Part shown: piece by piece, positions 1 to 5,976 of the stretch
How the letters are laid out: every line of letters begins with the position of its first letter
Position numbering within the stretch: the first letter of the stretch is position 1
NCBI GenBank assembly: GCA_005882055.1
Contig: VBGQ01000102.1
Span: 1 to 12,919, forward strand
Source: Chloroflexota bacterium
GTDB taxonomy: Bacteria > Chloroflexota > Limnocylindria > QHBO01
Direction of reading: 5' to 3'
Length of the DNA stretch: 12,919 nt
Translations under genes and position numbers: made by a program
The notes under the pieces: model-generated
Told to the model about the DNA's origin: nothing
The model's database searches: none
What the model saw: the letters and a program-made list of their open reading frames with translations, nothing else

Positions 1-467
1 GCCTTCGAGGCATCGGTGCGCCGGCGAAACATCGATTCGCCTCCGAAGAAGCCGCCGATGGTGACGCCGTAGAGGCCGCCCACCAGCTCCTCTTCCTCCC
101 ACACCTCCACGCTGTGGGCGAAGCCGCGGCGGTGCAGCTCGGCGTAGGACTCGACGAAGTCCTCGGAGATCCAGGTGGTGGAACGCTCGGGGGTCGGCTC
201 GGCGCAGGCCCGCATCACCCCGGTGAAGTCGCGATCGACGGTGAAGCGCCAGCCGGCCCGGCGGAGCTGCTTCTTCAGGCTGCGCGAGGGCTGGTAGGCG
301 CCCAGCTCGAACACCGCGCGCGGATCGGGGCACCACCAGGTGATGGCCGGCTCCGACGACCAGGGGAAGATGCCGGCGCGGTAGGCGCGCAACAGCGTGT
401 CCGGATCCAGGGTGCCACCGACGGCCACCAGGCCGTTGGGGATCTCCTGTTCCTCGGTCTCGTCCAC
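1..467 (-). CDS. aat: Leucyl/phenylalanyl-tRNA--protein transferase, 3' end cut by window edge
   Basis: Aat moves Leu or Phe from aminoacyl-tRNA onto proteins with N-terminal Lys or Arg, marking them for ClpS/ClpAP degradation in the N-end rule pathway; it is cytosolic. About 155 codons are visible, of roughly 200-240 usual for the family. Family hallmarks read in order: an N-terminal NGLVAVGGTLDPDTLLRAYR stretch, GIFPW, WWCPDPRAVF, SRSLKK, the TTWI segment, and then HSVEVW, LVGGLYGV, GGFFGGESMF and RRTDASK near the edge. The start is taken as GTG at 465-467, because it gives the expected Aat N-terminus and has TACAAT exactly 7 nt upstream with no Shine-Dalgarno, which fits a leaderless transcript. 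The gene stands alone in what is visible and no function links it to its neighbours. Family assignment is secure; the start is likely. Confidence 0.93.
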   Translation of the reverse strand, partial: MDETEEQEIPNGLVAVGGTLDPDTLLRAYRAGIFPWSSEPAITWWCPDPRAVFELGAYQPSRSLKKQLRRAGWRFTVDRDFTGVMRACAEPTPERSTTWISEDFVESYAELHRRGFAHSVEVWEEEELVGGLYGVTIGGFFGGESMFRRRTDASK

Positions 468-474
468 AGCTGGG

Positions 475-503
475 ATTGTAGCTTGTGAGCTATCAGCTAT
501 CAG
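475..503 (-). promoter_or_regulatory. Probable leaderless promoter of aat
   Basis: On the minus strand a -10 box TACAAT (480-475) lies 7 nt before the GTG start, so transcription would begin at or next to the start codon. A -35-like CTGATA (503-498, 4 of 6 matches to TTGACA) sits 17 nt upstream of it and lies inside the heptamer tandem repeat. No Shine-Dalgarno precedes the start. Confidence 0.6.
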
Positions 504-512
504 CTATCAGCT
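488..512. repeat. Heptamer tandem repeat, AGCTATC x 3.6
   Basis: Three perfect copies of AGCTATC (488-494, 495-501, 502-508) are followed by a partial AGCT (509-512). On the minus strand this reads as AGCTGAT units, a short repeat type I recall from intergenic DNA of several bacterial groups. It is too short and lacks the spacers needed for a CRISPR array. It overlaps the likely -35 region of aat. Confidence 0.85.
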
Positions 513-579
513 GGGCCGCCGGGCGATGGCCCGGATCCTTCCGGCGCGAGACTGCCTGGCGAGCACCGCCCCCTGCCAG

Positions 580-611
580 CCTCCCCCGACCCGCGGACGG
601 GTCGGGGGAGG
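580..611. repeat. Perfect 14-bp inverted repeat (hairpin), possible terminator
   Basis: CCTCCCCCGACCCG (580-593) is followed by a 4-nt loop CGGA and its exact reverse complement (598-611). The stem is extremely GC-rich. It lies downstream of the 3' end of the minus-strand operon that stops at 735, so it could terminate that operon, but no T tract follows on either strand. It may instead be an intergenic repeat element. A similar second hairpin follows at 636-665. Confidence 0.7.
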
Positions 612-635
612 AGTCCGGCCCCAAGAAAGACGGGC

Positions 636-665
636 CCTCCCACCGCGGTCCGCCGCGGGGGGAGG
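636..665. repeat. Second GC-rich inverted repeat
   Basis: CCTCCC (636-641) pairs with GGGAGG (660-665) and CCGCGG (643-648) with CCGCGG (653-658), with one A/G mismatch in the stem and a 4-nt loop TCCG. Its shape and outer arms (CCTCCC/GGGAGG) resemble the hairpin at 580-611, suggesting related repeat units. It is the nearer of the two to the 3' end of the metallophosphoesterase gene. Confidence 0.6.
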
Positions 666-713
666 TACGGAGGGGGGCGCCACTCCCCGCAAATAGCAAC
701 AACAGGGAGCACT

Positions 714-731
714 GGCTGAGGGCTGACAGCC
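714..731. repeat. Degenerate heptamer repeat, GGCTGAG-GGCTGAC-AGCC
   Basis: Two 7-nt units (714-720, 721-727) plus a partial third. The unit resembles the minus-strand reading of the repeat at 488-512 (AGCTGAT) but lies in the opposite orientation, so the two arrays bracket the two GC-rich hairpins. Relatedness is inferred from a short motif only. Confidence 0.4.
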
Positions 732-734
732 TCA

Positions 735-1487
735 TCAAATGGCGACGATGCGGAAGGGCGGAGCCTCGGGGGTGAGCCGGCGCAGCAGCGGAGCGGCGAC
801 GTTGTACACCGGGATCCCCTCGCGGGTGCGCCCCTCGGGCGCGCCGCGGTGGGCGTGCCCGTGGAACACCGCAGCCACCGCGTAACGGTTGAGCGGCTCC
901 TCGAGGCGGCTCGAGCCGAGGAAGGGAAAGATCTCCGGCGGCTCGCCGGCCACGGTCCCCTCGATGGGCGCGTAGTGCAAGAGGGCCACCCGCTGGGCAG
1001 TGCGCAGGCGGGCCAGCCCCGACTCCAGCTTCATCCCCTCGTTGACCGCCTCGCGCACGAACTCCTTGATCATGGGCTCGCCCCAGGGCTCGAGGGTGCG
1101 CCGGCCGAACCCGCCGCAGAAGCCCTTCACCCCCACGAAGCCCACCTCGCCGATCTCGTGGCTGCCGCCGTCCAGCACCACCACCCCGGCCTCGGCCAGG
1201 ATGGCCTCCACCTCGGCCTGCTTGCCCGACTCGAAGTCGTGGTTGCCCAGCACGGCCAGGATGGGAATCTTCACGGTGCGGGCCAGCTCGTTGACCAGGA
1301 TGTGAGCCTCCTCGGGCAGGCCGTAGTCGGTCAGGTCACCGCACAAGGCGATCACGTCGGCTTCGGCACTGGCTCGCGTGAAGAGCTCCTGCAGCCGGCC
1401 CCCCGATTCGACCGTGCAGTGCAGGTCGCCGACCGCGGCAATACGGGACGTGGCCGCCGAGCGGTGGCCGTTCTCGGAGTCGCTCAC
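735..1487 (-). CDS. Calcineurin-like metallophosphoesterase
   Basis: A 250-aa soluble protein of the binuclear-metal phosphoesterase superfamily; substrate unknown. The canonical metal-ligand series is complete: GDLHC (Asp21, His23), GDLTD (Asp51), GNHDF (Asn82, His83), LLHYAP (His171) and GHAHRG (His209, His211 with the GHxH signature). There is no signal peptide or membrane segment. The start is GTG at 1485-1487, with no good Shine-Dalgarno upstream; a TAGCAA 7 nt before it is only a poor -10 match, so transcription is more likely from the upstream paa genes. The gap to the paaD stop is 45 nt on the same strand, making it the probable last gene of the paa operon. Such enzymes are not a known part of phenylacetate catabolism, so its role there is unclear. 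Superfamily assignment is firm; substrate is not assignable. Confidence 0.9.
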   Translation of the reverse strand: MSDSENGHRSAATSRIAAVGDLHCTVESGGRLQELFTRASAEADVIALCGDLTDYGLPEEAHILVNELARTVKIPILAVLGNHDFESGKQAEVEAILAEAGVVVLDGGSHEIGEVGFVGVKGFCGGFGRRTLEPWGEPMIKEFVREAVNEGMKLESGLARLRTAQRVALLHYAPIEGTVAGEPPEIFPFLGSSRLEEPLNRYAVAAVFHGHAHRGAPEGRTREGIPVYNVAAPLLRRLTPEAPPFRIVAI

Positions 1488-1532
1488 ACCGCCGTTGCTA
1501 GCAGGCCCCGTGCCGAATGCTCGCGAACGGCG

Positions 1533-2066
1533 TCAGACCGCCTTGAACTGCTCGAACGGCTGGCGGCAGTTGGCACAGTGGTAGATGGCGCGGCAGAGGG
1601 TTGGTCCAAACGGATTTTCCAGCGTGGTGTTGCGCGAGCCGCAATACGGGCACGTCACCACCGACGCCATGGTCAGCAGTTCCCCGTCCGGGACCGATGG
1701 CGCTCCGACCAAGATGGGCGCCGGAGGGGCGAAGCCACTGGCGCGAAGCTTCTCGCGGCCTTCGGGGCTGATGCGATCCGACGTCCACGGGACCACAAAG
1801 CTGAGCCGGACATCCACCTCGTCGGCGAGCTGGAGGCCGCGGAGCCGCTCGCCAACCTGGTGGCGCATCATGTCAATCGCCGGACAGCCCACGAAGGTGG
1901 GCAGCAGGTCCACCGTCAAGCGCTCGCCACCCTGGCCATTGGGCTCGAACGAGAACCCACCGATCACCCCGAGCTCGACGACGCTGATGGCGGGGATCTC
2001 AGGGTCGGGAATCTCGTCCAGCGCCGCCCAGATCACCGCCTGGCGTGGATCCGCGGCGGCTACCAC
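1533..2066 (-). CDS. paaD: Phenylacetyl-CoA epoxidase maturation subunit PaaD
   Basis: A 177-aa PaaD-type protein, thought to act in iron-sulfur or diiron maturation of the PaaABCE monooxygenase. It has an N-terminal MIP18/DUF59 domain (about residues 8-115) with the DPEIPAISVVELGVI signature and a conserved Cys61 in FVGCPAID, followed by a C-terminal zinc-ribbon-like tail with CPYCGS (Cys139, Cys142), Cys158 and CANC (Cys164, Cys167) just before the PaaD-typical QPFEQFK end. The GTG start (2064-2066) overlaps the paaC stop by 7 nt and has GGGGAG 4 nt upstream, consistent with translational coupling. It is the fourth gene of paaABCD. Assignment is firm from the domain order, the Cys pattern and the context. 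Confidence 0.93.
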   Translation of the reverse strand: MVAAADPRQAVIWAALDEIPDPEIPAISVVELGVIGGFSFEPNGQGGERLTVDLLPTFVGCPAIDMMRHQVGERLRGLQLADEVDVRLSFVVPWTSDRISPEGREKLRASGFAPPAPILVGAPSVPDGELLTMASVVTCPYCGSRNTTLENPFGPTLCRAIYHCANCRQPFEQFKAV

Positions 2067-2845
2067 GTCGCTCCCCGCTCCGAGGCGGCGACCATCGTGA
2101 ACTCGCCATGCAGCCAGCGAAAGTCATCGGTGCGGCGCGTCCTGCCATCATCGATGCCCGCGCTCAGATCCTCCGGGGTGGGACCCGGAAGGCCAAGCTC
2201 GGCCATCACCGGCGTGACTTGCTCGAGCCAGCGGGCGCGAAGCGCCGCCATCGGCTCAGGAAGCTCACCTCTCTGCACGAGCAGCGCCTCATCGGCGATC
2301 GGGGCGAAGATGGCCAGGGCGTCCGTCCATAGCCCGCGAAGCGCCGCAGCCAGGCGCTCGGTGCCGTTGTCATCGGCCGCAAGGCGTCGCAGCCAGGTGT
2401 CCAGGTGCATCAGGTGGTAGCGCTCCTCGCGACGCATCTTGGCGGCGAGCTGGGCTAGCGGGGCGTAGGAGGAGCGGGCCAGCGCCTCGAGGCGCACCGC
2501 ATCGGCGATCTCGTACAGGTAGCGCCGTGCGATGGTGAATGCCCAATCGGTGCGGGGGTGGTTCATCAACGCCGCGTGGCGATAGGCGTCCGGCTCGCGA
2601 CCAAAGGCGATCGCGTCGGCGTCGTCCCCGGTGAGCTCCGCGAGAAGCTCGTACAGCGCACGCGCATGCCCGATCTCGTCCTGGCTGATGGAGCTGGTTG
2701 CCACGTCCTCCTCGAGCATGGGCGCGATCCCGGTCCACTCCGAGTCCCAGAAGCCGATCACGAACTCGTCGTCCGCGATCCCCAGCAAGAGCTGCGCGAG
2801 CGCCTCCCTGCTCGCCTCGGTCGGCGGCACATCGGCCACGCTCAT
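2060..2845 (-). CDS. paaC: Phenylacetyl-CoA epoxidase subunit PaaC
   Basis: A 261-aa ferritin-like protein, normally the structural, non-catalytic partner of PaaA in the epoxidase that forms ring-1,2-epoxyphenylacetyl-CoA. The start is ATG at 2843-2845, which overlaps the paaB stop as ATGA and has GAGG 4 nt upstream; the frame stays open to 3007 but the upstream part only runs through paaB. Landmarks are SEWTG near residue 36, QDEIGHARALY (55-65), SSYAPLA (124-130) and REERYHLMHLDTWL (138-151). Unusually, positions matching the iron ligands of PaaA are all carboxylate or His: Glu27, Glu57, His60, Glu111, Glu140, His143. As I recall it, E. coli PaaC has lost most of these. The gene may therefore be a metal-competent PaaC, or belong to a PaaC clade closer to PaaA. 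Confidence 0.92.
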   Translation of the reverse strand: MSVADVPPTEASREALAQLLLGIADDEFVIGFWDSEWTGIAPMLEEDVATSSISQDEIGHARALYELLAELTGDDADAIAFGREPDAYRHAALMNHPRTDWAFTIARRYLYEIADAVRLEALARSSYAPLAQLAAKMRREERYHLMHLDTWLRRLAADDNGTERLAAALRGLWTDALAIFAPIADEALLVQRGELPEPMAALRARWLEQVTPVMAELGLPGPTPEDLSAGIDDGRTRRTDDFRWLHGEFTMVAASERGATW

Positions 2846-3171
2846 TCGTCCTCGGCCTCGCCGGGCTGGGCGCCGGCCCGGGCCTTGGCCGCCTCCAGCT
2901 TGTGCTTGATCAGGTAGCCGCCCGGCCGCTTGAAGGACCGATCGAAGGGCGGCTTCAGCAGGTCGGGGTCGTCGAGCTCGGTGATCGCGTCGCGCGCCAC
3001 GACCCACAACCGATTGCTCTCCTGCCGGCGGCCATAGAACTCGCGCGCGTAATGCATCGCGAGCTCCTCGTCGGGTGCCCGGACGTTGCCGCTGTGGATC
3101 ATCGGGTCTCCCTCCGCCTCCTGTCGGAAGACCTCCCAGACTCGGTCCGCCGGACCGCCGCCATCAGTCAT
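2842..3171 (-). CDS. paaB: Phenylacetyl-CoA epoxidase subunit PaaB
   Basis: A 109-aa small subunit, thought to bridge PaaA-PaaC heterodimers in the multicomponent monooxygenase. It shows the family features WEVFRQEAEGDPMIHSGNV, then APDEELAMHYAREFYGRRQE, then LWVVARDAI; the C-terminal 20 residues are a charged Ala/Glu-rich tail. The ATG start (3169-3171) follows the paaA stop by 7 nt, and that gap has no Shine-Dalgarno (it reads GCTCCCG), so translation probably depends on ribosomes leaving paaA. Its stop overlaps the paaC start by 4 nt (ATGA). Length is slightly longer than the roughly 95 aa usual for the family, because of the tail. Assignment is firm. Confidence 0.93.
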   Translation of the reverse strand: MTDGGGPADRVWEVFRQEAEGDPMIHSGNVRAPDEELAMHYAREFYGRRQESNRLWVVARDAITELDDPDLLKPPFDRSFKRPGGYLIKHKLEAAKARAGAQPGEAEDE

Positions 3172-3178
3172 CGGGAGC

Positions 3179-4096
3179 TCAGGCTGCGGCGCTCGAGGCT
3201 CCCAGCACCGCGTCGCGGACCCACTGGGTCGCGGCGTGGCTCGTGCGCCGGAACTCCAGGCGCTCCTGGCTCATCGGTCCGTGCCCTGTCACGACGCTGC
3301 GGAGCTCGGCCCAATCCGGCTCGGTGTACTGCCAGCGTCCCTCGCCGTCGTCGTGGCGCAGGGCGGCATCCGGGATGGTCAGGCCCAGCTCCCAGATGCG
3401 CGGCACGTAGATCGACAGGAACTCCTGGCGCAGCTGCTCATTGCCCTTGGCCTTGATCTTCCAGATGAGGTCGCGATCCGTCGCCGGATCGGTGGGCGGT
3501 CCGTGCATCTGCATGAGGGGTCCCCACCATCGGTCCAGCGCCTCCTGGACCATCTCGCGCTGGCGAGGCGAGCCATTCATCAGGGTGAGCACCACGTCGC
3601 GCCCATGCATGATGTGGACGCTCTCCTCCCAGCAGATCTTCTTCATGGTGCGGGCATAGGGCGCGTACGAGGAGTCTCGCAGGGCCTGCTGGCTGACGAT
3701 CGCCGCGGCGTCGACAAGCCAGGCGATGATGCCCACGTCACCCCACGAGCGCGTCGGGTAATGGAAGACGTTGTGGAACTTGGTCTTCCCGGCCATGAGG
3801 TCTGCCAGCATCTGCTCGCGAGGCTTGCCGAGATCCTCTGCCACGCGGTACAGCAGCTGCGCGTGGCCGACCTCGTCCTGGACCTTGCTCGTCAACGCCA
3901 GCTTTCGCTTGAGGGTCGGTGCGCGGAGGATCCATTCGCGTTCCGGGAGGACGCCCATCAGCTCGGAGTTGGCGTGCATCTCCACGAACTTGAGCACCGC
4001 AGCGCGGTAGTCATCCGGCATCCAGTCGTCCGCCTCGACCTTGCCACCGCCCGATACGTGGGCGTAGAAGGCGTCAGCGCGCTCCTGATCGTCCAT
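3179..4096 (-). CDS. paaA: Phenylacetyl-CoA epoxidase catalytic subunit PaaA
   Basis: A 305-aa diiron monooxygenase subunit that binds phenylacetyl-CoA and catalyses epoxidation of its aromatic ring with O2, the committed step of the aerobic hybrid phenylacetate pathway. The six iron ligands inferred from the family are present: Glu45 (HANSELMG), Glu75 and His78 (QDEVGHAQLLY), Asp129 (WLVDAAAIV), Glu158 and His161 (WEESVHIMHGRD). Other conserved blocks are REWILRAPTLKRKLAL, FHNVFHYP and SSYAPYA. It is the first gene of paaABCD. The ATG start (4094-4096) has TACCCT 7 nt upstream and no Shine-Dalgarno, pointing to a leaderless operon mRNA. No paaE reductase or regulator (paaX/paaR) lies next to it, so electron supply must come from elsewhere. 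Assignment is firm. Confidence 0.96.
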   Translation of the reverse strand: MDDQERADAFYAHVSGGGKVEADDWMPDDYRAAVLKFVEMHANSELMGVLPEREWILRAPTLKRKLALTSKVQDEVGHAQLLYRVAEDLGKPREQMLADLMAGKTKFHNVFHYPTRSWGDVGIIAWLVDAAAIVSQQALRDSSYAPYARTMKKICWEESVHIMHGRDVVLTLMNGSPRQREMVQEALDRWWGPLMQMHGPPTDPATDRDLIWKIKAKGNEQLRQEFLSIYVPRIWELGLTIPDAALRHDDGEGRWQYTEPDWAELRSVVTGHGPMSQERLEFRRTSHAATQWVRDAVLGASSAAA

Positions 4097-4103
4097 TCGG
4101 GTC

Positions 4104-4109
4104 AGGGTA
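4104..4109 (-). promoter_or_regulatory. Probable leaderless -10 box for paaABCD
   Basis: TACCCT on the minus strand, with exactly 7 nt between it and the paaA ATG. I see no convincing -35 hexamer at 16-18 nt spacing and no Shine-Dalgarno. Support comes mainly from the same spacing at seven other starts in the window. Confidence 0.5.
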
Positions 4110-4136
4110 CTCCAAGACCGATGCAGGCGCCGTTTT

Positions 4137-4391
4137 TCAGGCGTGCGGCGCGTGCTTCAGCGGCCGATGCCAGCGGTCGTATGCCTCGTGCCCAAAGACC
4201 GCGAGGATGACCCGACCACCCTGGGCGGCGATGATCCCGTCCACGGGAACGTACAGGTCGACGGGGAGCAGGCTGGCGGTGCGCACCAGGAGGTAATCGG
4301 CAAATACGGCGTCAACCCGGCCGAGGAGATGGCCTTCACGCGAGAAGGCCTGCCAGCCGACTTGGACCGATGGCTCACTGCGCTCGCTCAC
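4137..4391 (-). CDS. Small PRC-barrel/DUF2171-like protein
   Basis: An 84-aa soluble protein. The stretch VGWQAFSREGHLLGRVDAV followed by DYLLVRTASLLPVDLYVPVDGII has the alternating strand pattern, the G-x-x-h-G-x-V turn and the h-Y-V-P-h segment seen in PRC-barrel and DUF2171 proteins, which bind RNA or partner proteins or have no known role. The C-terminus ends in a short basic segment (DRWHRPLKHAPHA). The GTG start is 4 nt after the lipid kinase stop, so it is probably co-transcribed with that gene; an SD-like GGTGA lies 4 nt upstream, and the same bases also form part of a TAGGGT -10-like box 6 nt before the start. Fold-level assignment is moderate; no specific function can be given. Confidence 0.75.
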   Translation of the reverse strand: MSERSEPSVQVGWQAFSREGHLLGRVDAVFADYLLVRTASLLPVDLYVPVDGIIAAQGGRVILAVFGHEAYDRWHRPLKHAPHA

Positions 4392-4395
4392 CCCG

Positions 4396-5355
4396 TCACC
4401 CTAGTCGATCGCTTGGCTCATCCAGTGGCATCGCCGCAACCGAGATCGCTTCCGGCATCACCTCGACCCTCAGCGGGAGCCCTCCGAACGGCTCGCCGTC
4501 CAGGTGGGCCAGCGTGCCGCGCTCTCCTTCGATGCTGACAGCGGTCGCGCGCAACAGCTCGACCGCGGGGTGGTTGACGTGGCGGCCTCGATACAGGCCG
4601 GGAAGCTGGCGGACGGTCTCCAGGCGCGAGATGTCTCCGACGATGCAGAGGTCCAAGAGGCCGTCGGCGAGCGAGGCATCGGGACAGATCTGCATCCCAC
4701 CGCCGTAGTACGGACCGTTGGCGAATGCCACGAAGAGCACGCGTCGATCGATCGATCGCGCTCCAACGGGGCCCTCGATGGTGAGCTGCACCCGGCGATT
4801 GCGAAAGCGCCCGAGCTCACGGAGCGTCGAGAGCGCATAGCCCAGGCGGCCATGCTGCCAGCCGCGGCGGCGGCCGGCCATGGCTGTGGCCACCTGCGCA
4901 TCGAAGCCGACGCCGCCGGCCGCGACAAAGTGCCGAATCGTCGCGGTGGCCCCGCTGCCGCGAACCGCCCGACCGACATCGATCCGGCGCGTTGTGCCGC
5001 CGAGCGCCAGGGCGAGCGCGTCCGTTGCGCGATGTGGAAGGCACAGGCTCCGCGCCAGATCGTTGCCATTCCCTCCCGCCAGGATCCCAAGGGAGAGGCC
5101 AGACTCGGCCTCGAGGAGGCCGTTGACCACCTCCTGGACCGTTCCATCGCCACCGACGGCAATGACTCGGTCGTGCCCTCGGTCGGCGGCGTGCAGGGCA
5201 AGGTCGCGTGCCTGGCCGGGTGCCTCGGTCTCGATCAATCGCGCCCCGGGGCCGGCGCTGCGCAGTCGCTGCGCGAGCCAAGGTCGCAGGCGCTGAGCCC
5301 GACCGTCGCCGGCCACGGGGTTCACGATCAGCAGTGGGGCATTGGGCACCGGCAC
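4396..5355 (-). CDS. Diacylglycerol/lipid kinase family protein
   Basis: A 319-aa protein of the DAGK catalytic-domain family (YegS/DgkB/BmrU-like), which phosphorylates lipid alcohols such as diacylglycerol at the membrane face using ATP. The N-terminal catalytic domain carries LLIVNPVAGDG (8-18), the nucleotide-binding VIAVGGDGTVQEVVNG (64-79) with GGDGT at 68-72, and LGILAGGNGNDLARSL (89-104); the last usually reads GTxNDxAR, so the GNGND form is a mild variant. A second beta-rich domain follows with FVAAGGVGFDAQVA, FANGPYYGGGMQICPDA and LADGLLDLCIVG, all normal for the family. The GTG start (5353-5355) has CACAAT 7 nt upstream; a second in-frame GTG two codons later is possible. It leads a two-gene unit with the PRC-like gene. 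The lipid substrate cannot be told from the sequence. Confidence 0.93.
   Translation of the reverse strand: MPVPNAPLLIVNPVAGDGRAQRLRPWLAQRLRSAGPGARLIETEAPGQARDLALHAADRGHDRVIAVGGDGTVQEVVNGLLEAESGLSLGILAGGNGNDLARSLCLPHRATDALALALGGTTRRIDVGRAVRGSGATATIRHFVAAGGVGFDAQVATAMAGRRRGWQHGRLGYALSTLRELGRFRNRRVQLTIEGPVGARSIDRRVLFVAFANGPYYGGGMQICPDASLADGLLDLCIVGDISRLETVRQLPGLYRGRHVNHPAVELLRATAVSIEGERGTLAHLDGEPFGGLPLRVEVMPEAISVAAMPLDEPSDRLG
4398..4403 (-). promoter_or_regulatory. Possible internal leaderless -10 box before the PRC-like gene
   Basis: TAGGGT on the minus strand, 6 nt before the GTG start, overlapping the end of the upstream lipid kinase gene. The site is ambiguous because the same bases could work as a Shine-Dalgarno (GGTGA). 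Confidence 0.35.
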
Positions 5356-5362
5356 GCGGCAG

Positions 5363-5368
5363 ATTGTG
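5363..5368 (-). promoter_or_regulatory. Possible leaderless -10 box for the lipid kinase gene
   Basis: CACAAT on the minus strand, 7 nt before the GTG start. It differs from TANNNT only at the first base and keeps the A and final T that matter most in -10 boxes. No -35 match at the usual spacing. Confidence 0.4.
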
Positions 5369-5476
5369 CCCTGCTGGTCAACGTGGAGACACCAATCGTC
5401 TGGGGCGCGCTGGGAGATCTGGCGGCTAACACGGGCGCGCTTCGGACGTTAGACAATGCAGACCCGCCCTTGAGAC

Positions 5477-5482
5477 AGGAGG
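5477..5482 (+). promoter_or_regulatory. Strong Shine-Dalgarno (AGGAGG) of the secreted protein gene
   Basis: A perfect AGGAGG, 12 nt before the ATG at 5495. The spacing is longer than the optimal 5-9 nt, but this is the only strong ribosome binding site among the first-in-unit genes of the window, which otherwise look leaderless. Confidence 0.65.
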
Positions 5483-5494
5483 ATCGACGCACTG

Positions 5495-5911
5495 ATGCAT
5501 CGAACTCGTAGCCTGATCGCCGCTCTTGTGGTTCTGGCCATCCCCGCCGGCTTTGCCGGGGCGCATGCCATGCCGGCAGCTTCCAACGCCGGCATCGACA
5601 CGGCGCGCCAGGCGTCCGGCCAGCAGGTACCACTTGGCGTCGACGCCTCGACAAGCCACCAGAATCTCAACGCTGGCACCCCTGATACCGCCGGGGCACC
5701 GCCGGACGGCACCCACGGCGCGGACGTGTCTGCCGCCGCCAAAGCGCCCACTCCCGATGGAGACTGGGCGAACCACGGCGCCTACGTCAGCTCGATCGCC
5801 AAGGGCTGGGGACAGGCCACTTCGGCGGCCCATCAGAACACCAACGCGAGCGGCGAAGCCACCAACCACACGCCGGCGGCTGCGGCCATCGGCCTTTCGC
5901 ACAGGCCGTAG
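5495..5911 (+). CDS. Small secreted protein with duplicated HGAxVSxxAK motif
   Basis: A 138-aa protein of unknown function. The N-terminus is a classic signal peptide: basic MHRTR, a hydrophobic core at residues 7-22, and a likely cleavage after Ala25 (AHA). There is no lipobox Cys and no Cys at all. The mature part is Ala/Thr/Asn/Gly-rich and contains two pairs of repeats: HGADVSAAAK (74-83) with HGAYVSSIAK (94-103), and HQNLNAG (55-61) with HQNTNASG (113-120). I recognise no enzyme domain. Unlike most genes here it has a strong Shine-Dalgarno, AGGAGG at 5477-5482, 12 nt before the ATG, so its mRNA has a leader; a GACAAT at 5452-5457 could be the -10 box. It is divergent from the lipid kinase gene and ends 21 nt before a hairpin terminator. 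Export is well supported; function is unknown. Confidence 0.8.
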   Translation: MHRTRSLIAALVVLAIPAGFAGAHAMPAASNAGIDTARQASGQQVPLGVDASTSHQNLNAGTPDTAGAPPDGTHGADVSAAAKAPTPDGDWANHGAYVSSIAKGWGQATSAAHQNTNASGEATNHTPAAAAIGLSHRP

Positions 5912-5932
5912 CCTAAAGCTGAGTCACGGCAT

Positions 5933-5960
5933 GGACCCCGCCACGAGTTTGGCGGGGTCC
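5933..5960. terminator. Bidirectional hairpin terminator between convergent genes
   Basis: GGACCCCGCC (5933-5942) and GGCGGGGTCC (5951-5960) form a perfect 10-bp stem with an 8-nt loop ACGAGTTT. It sits between the 3' ends of the secreted protein gene (5911) and the molybdopterin oxidoreductase gene (5977). The flanking T run is short (TTCC after the stem), so it would be a GC-strong, U-poor terminator acting on both strands. Confidence 0.75.
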
Positions 5961-5976
5961 TTCCATTGGGCGGAGG

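Larger units (their letters stand above)
468..734. other. Non-coding repeat-rich intergenic region
   Basis: Between the start of aat and the 3' end of the metallophosphoesterase gene I see no credible coding sequence: short open frames here run through the hairpins and have low-complexity Arg/Pro/Gly-rich translations. It holds the aat promoter, the heptamer array, two hairpins and a second degenerate heptamer array. Confidence 0.7.

Noticed and set aside
488..512. A short CRISPR-like array
   Set aside because: The units are 7 nt long, directly adjacent and without spacers, so this is a simple tandem repeat.
849..2420. A 523-codon plus-strand open frame
   Set aside because: It lies antisense to the metallophosphoesterase, paaD and part of paaC, whose motifs are clear; long antisense frames are expected in GC-rich coding DNA and its translation shows no recognisable domain.
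2846..3007. A longer start for paaC, extending the frame to 3007
   Set aside because: The extension only overlaps paaB in another frame and translates to Arg/Ala/Gly-rich sequence; ATG 2845 gives the ATGA overlap, a Shine-Dalgarno and the right family length.
3086..4210. A 374-codon plus-strand open frame
   Set aside because: It is antisense to paaA, whose six iron ligands are all in place.
4504..5511. A 335-codon plus-strand open frame
   Set aside because: It is antisense to the lipid kinase gene and has no recognisable motif.
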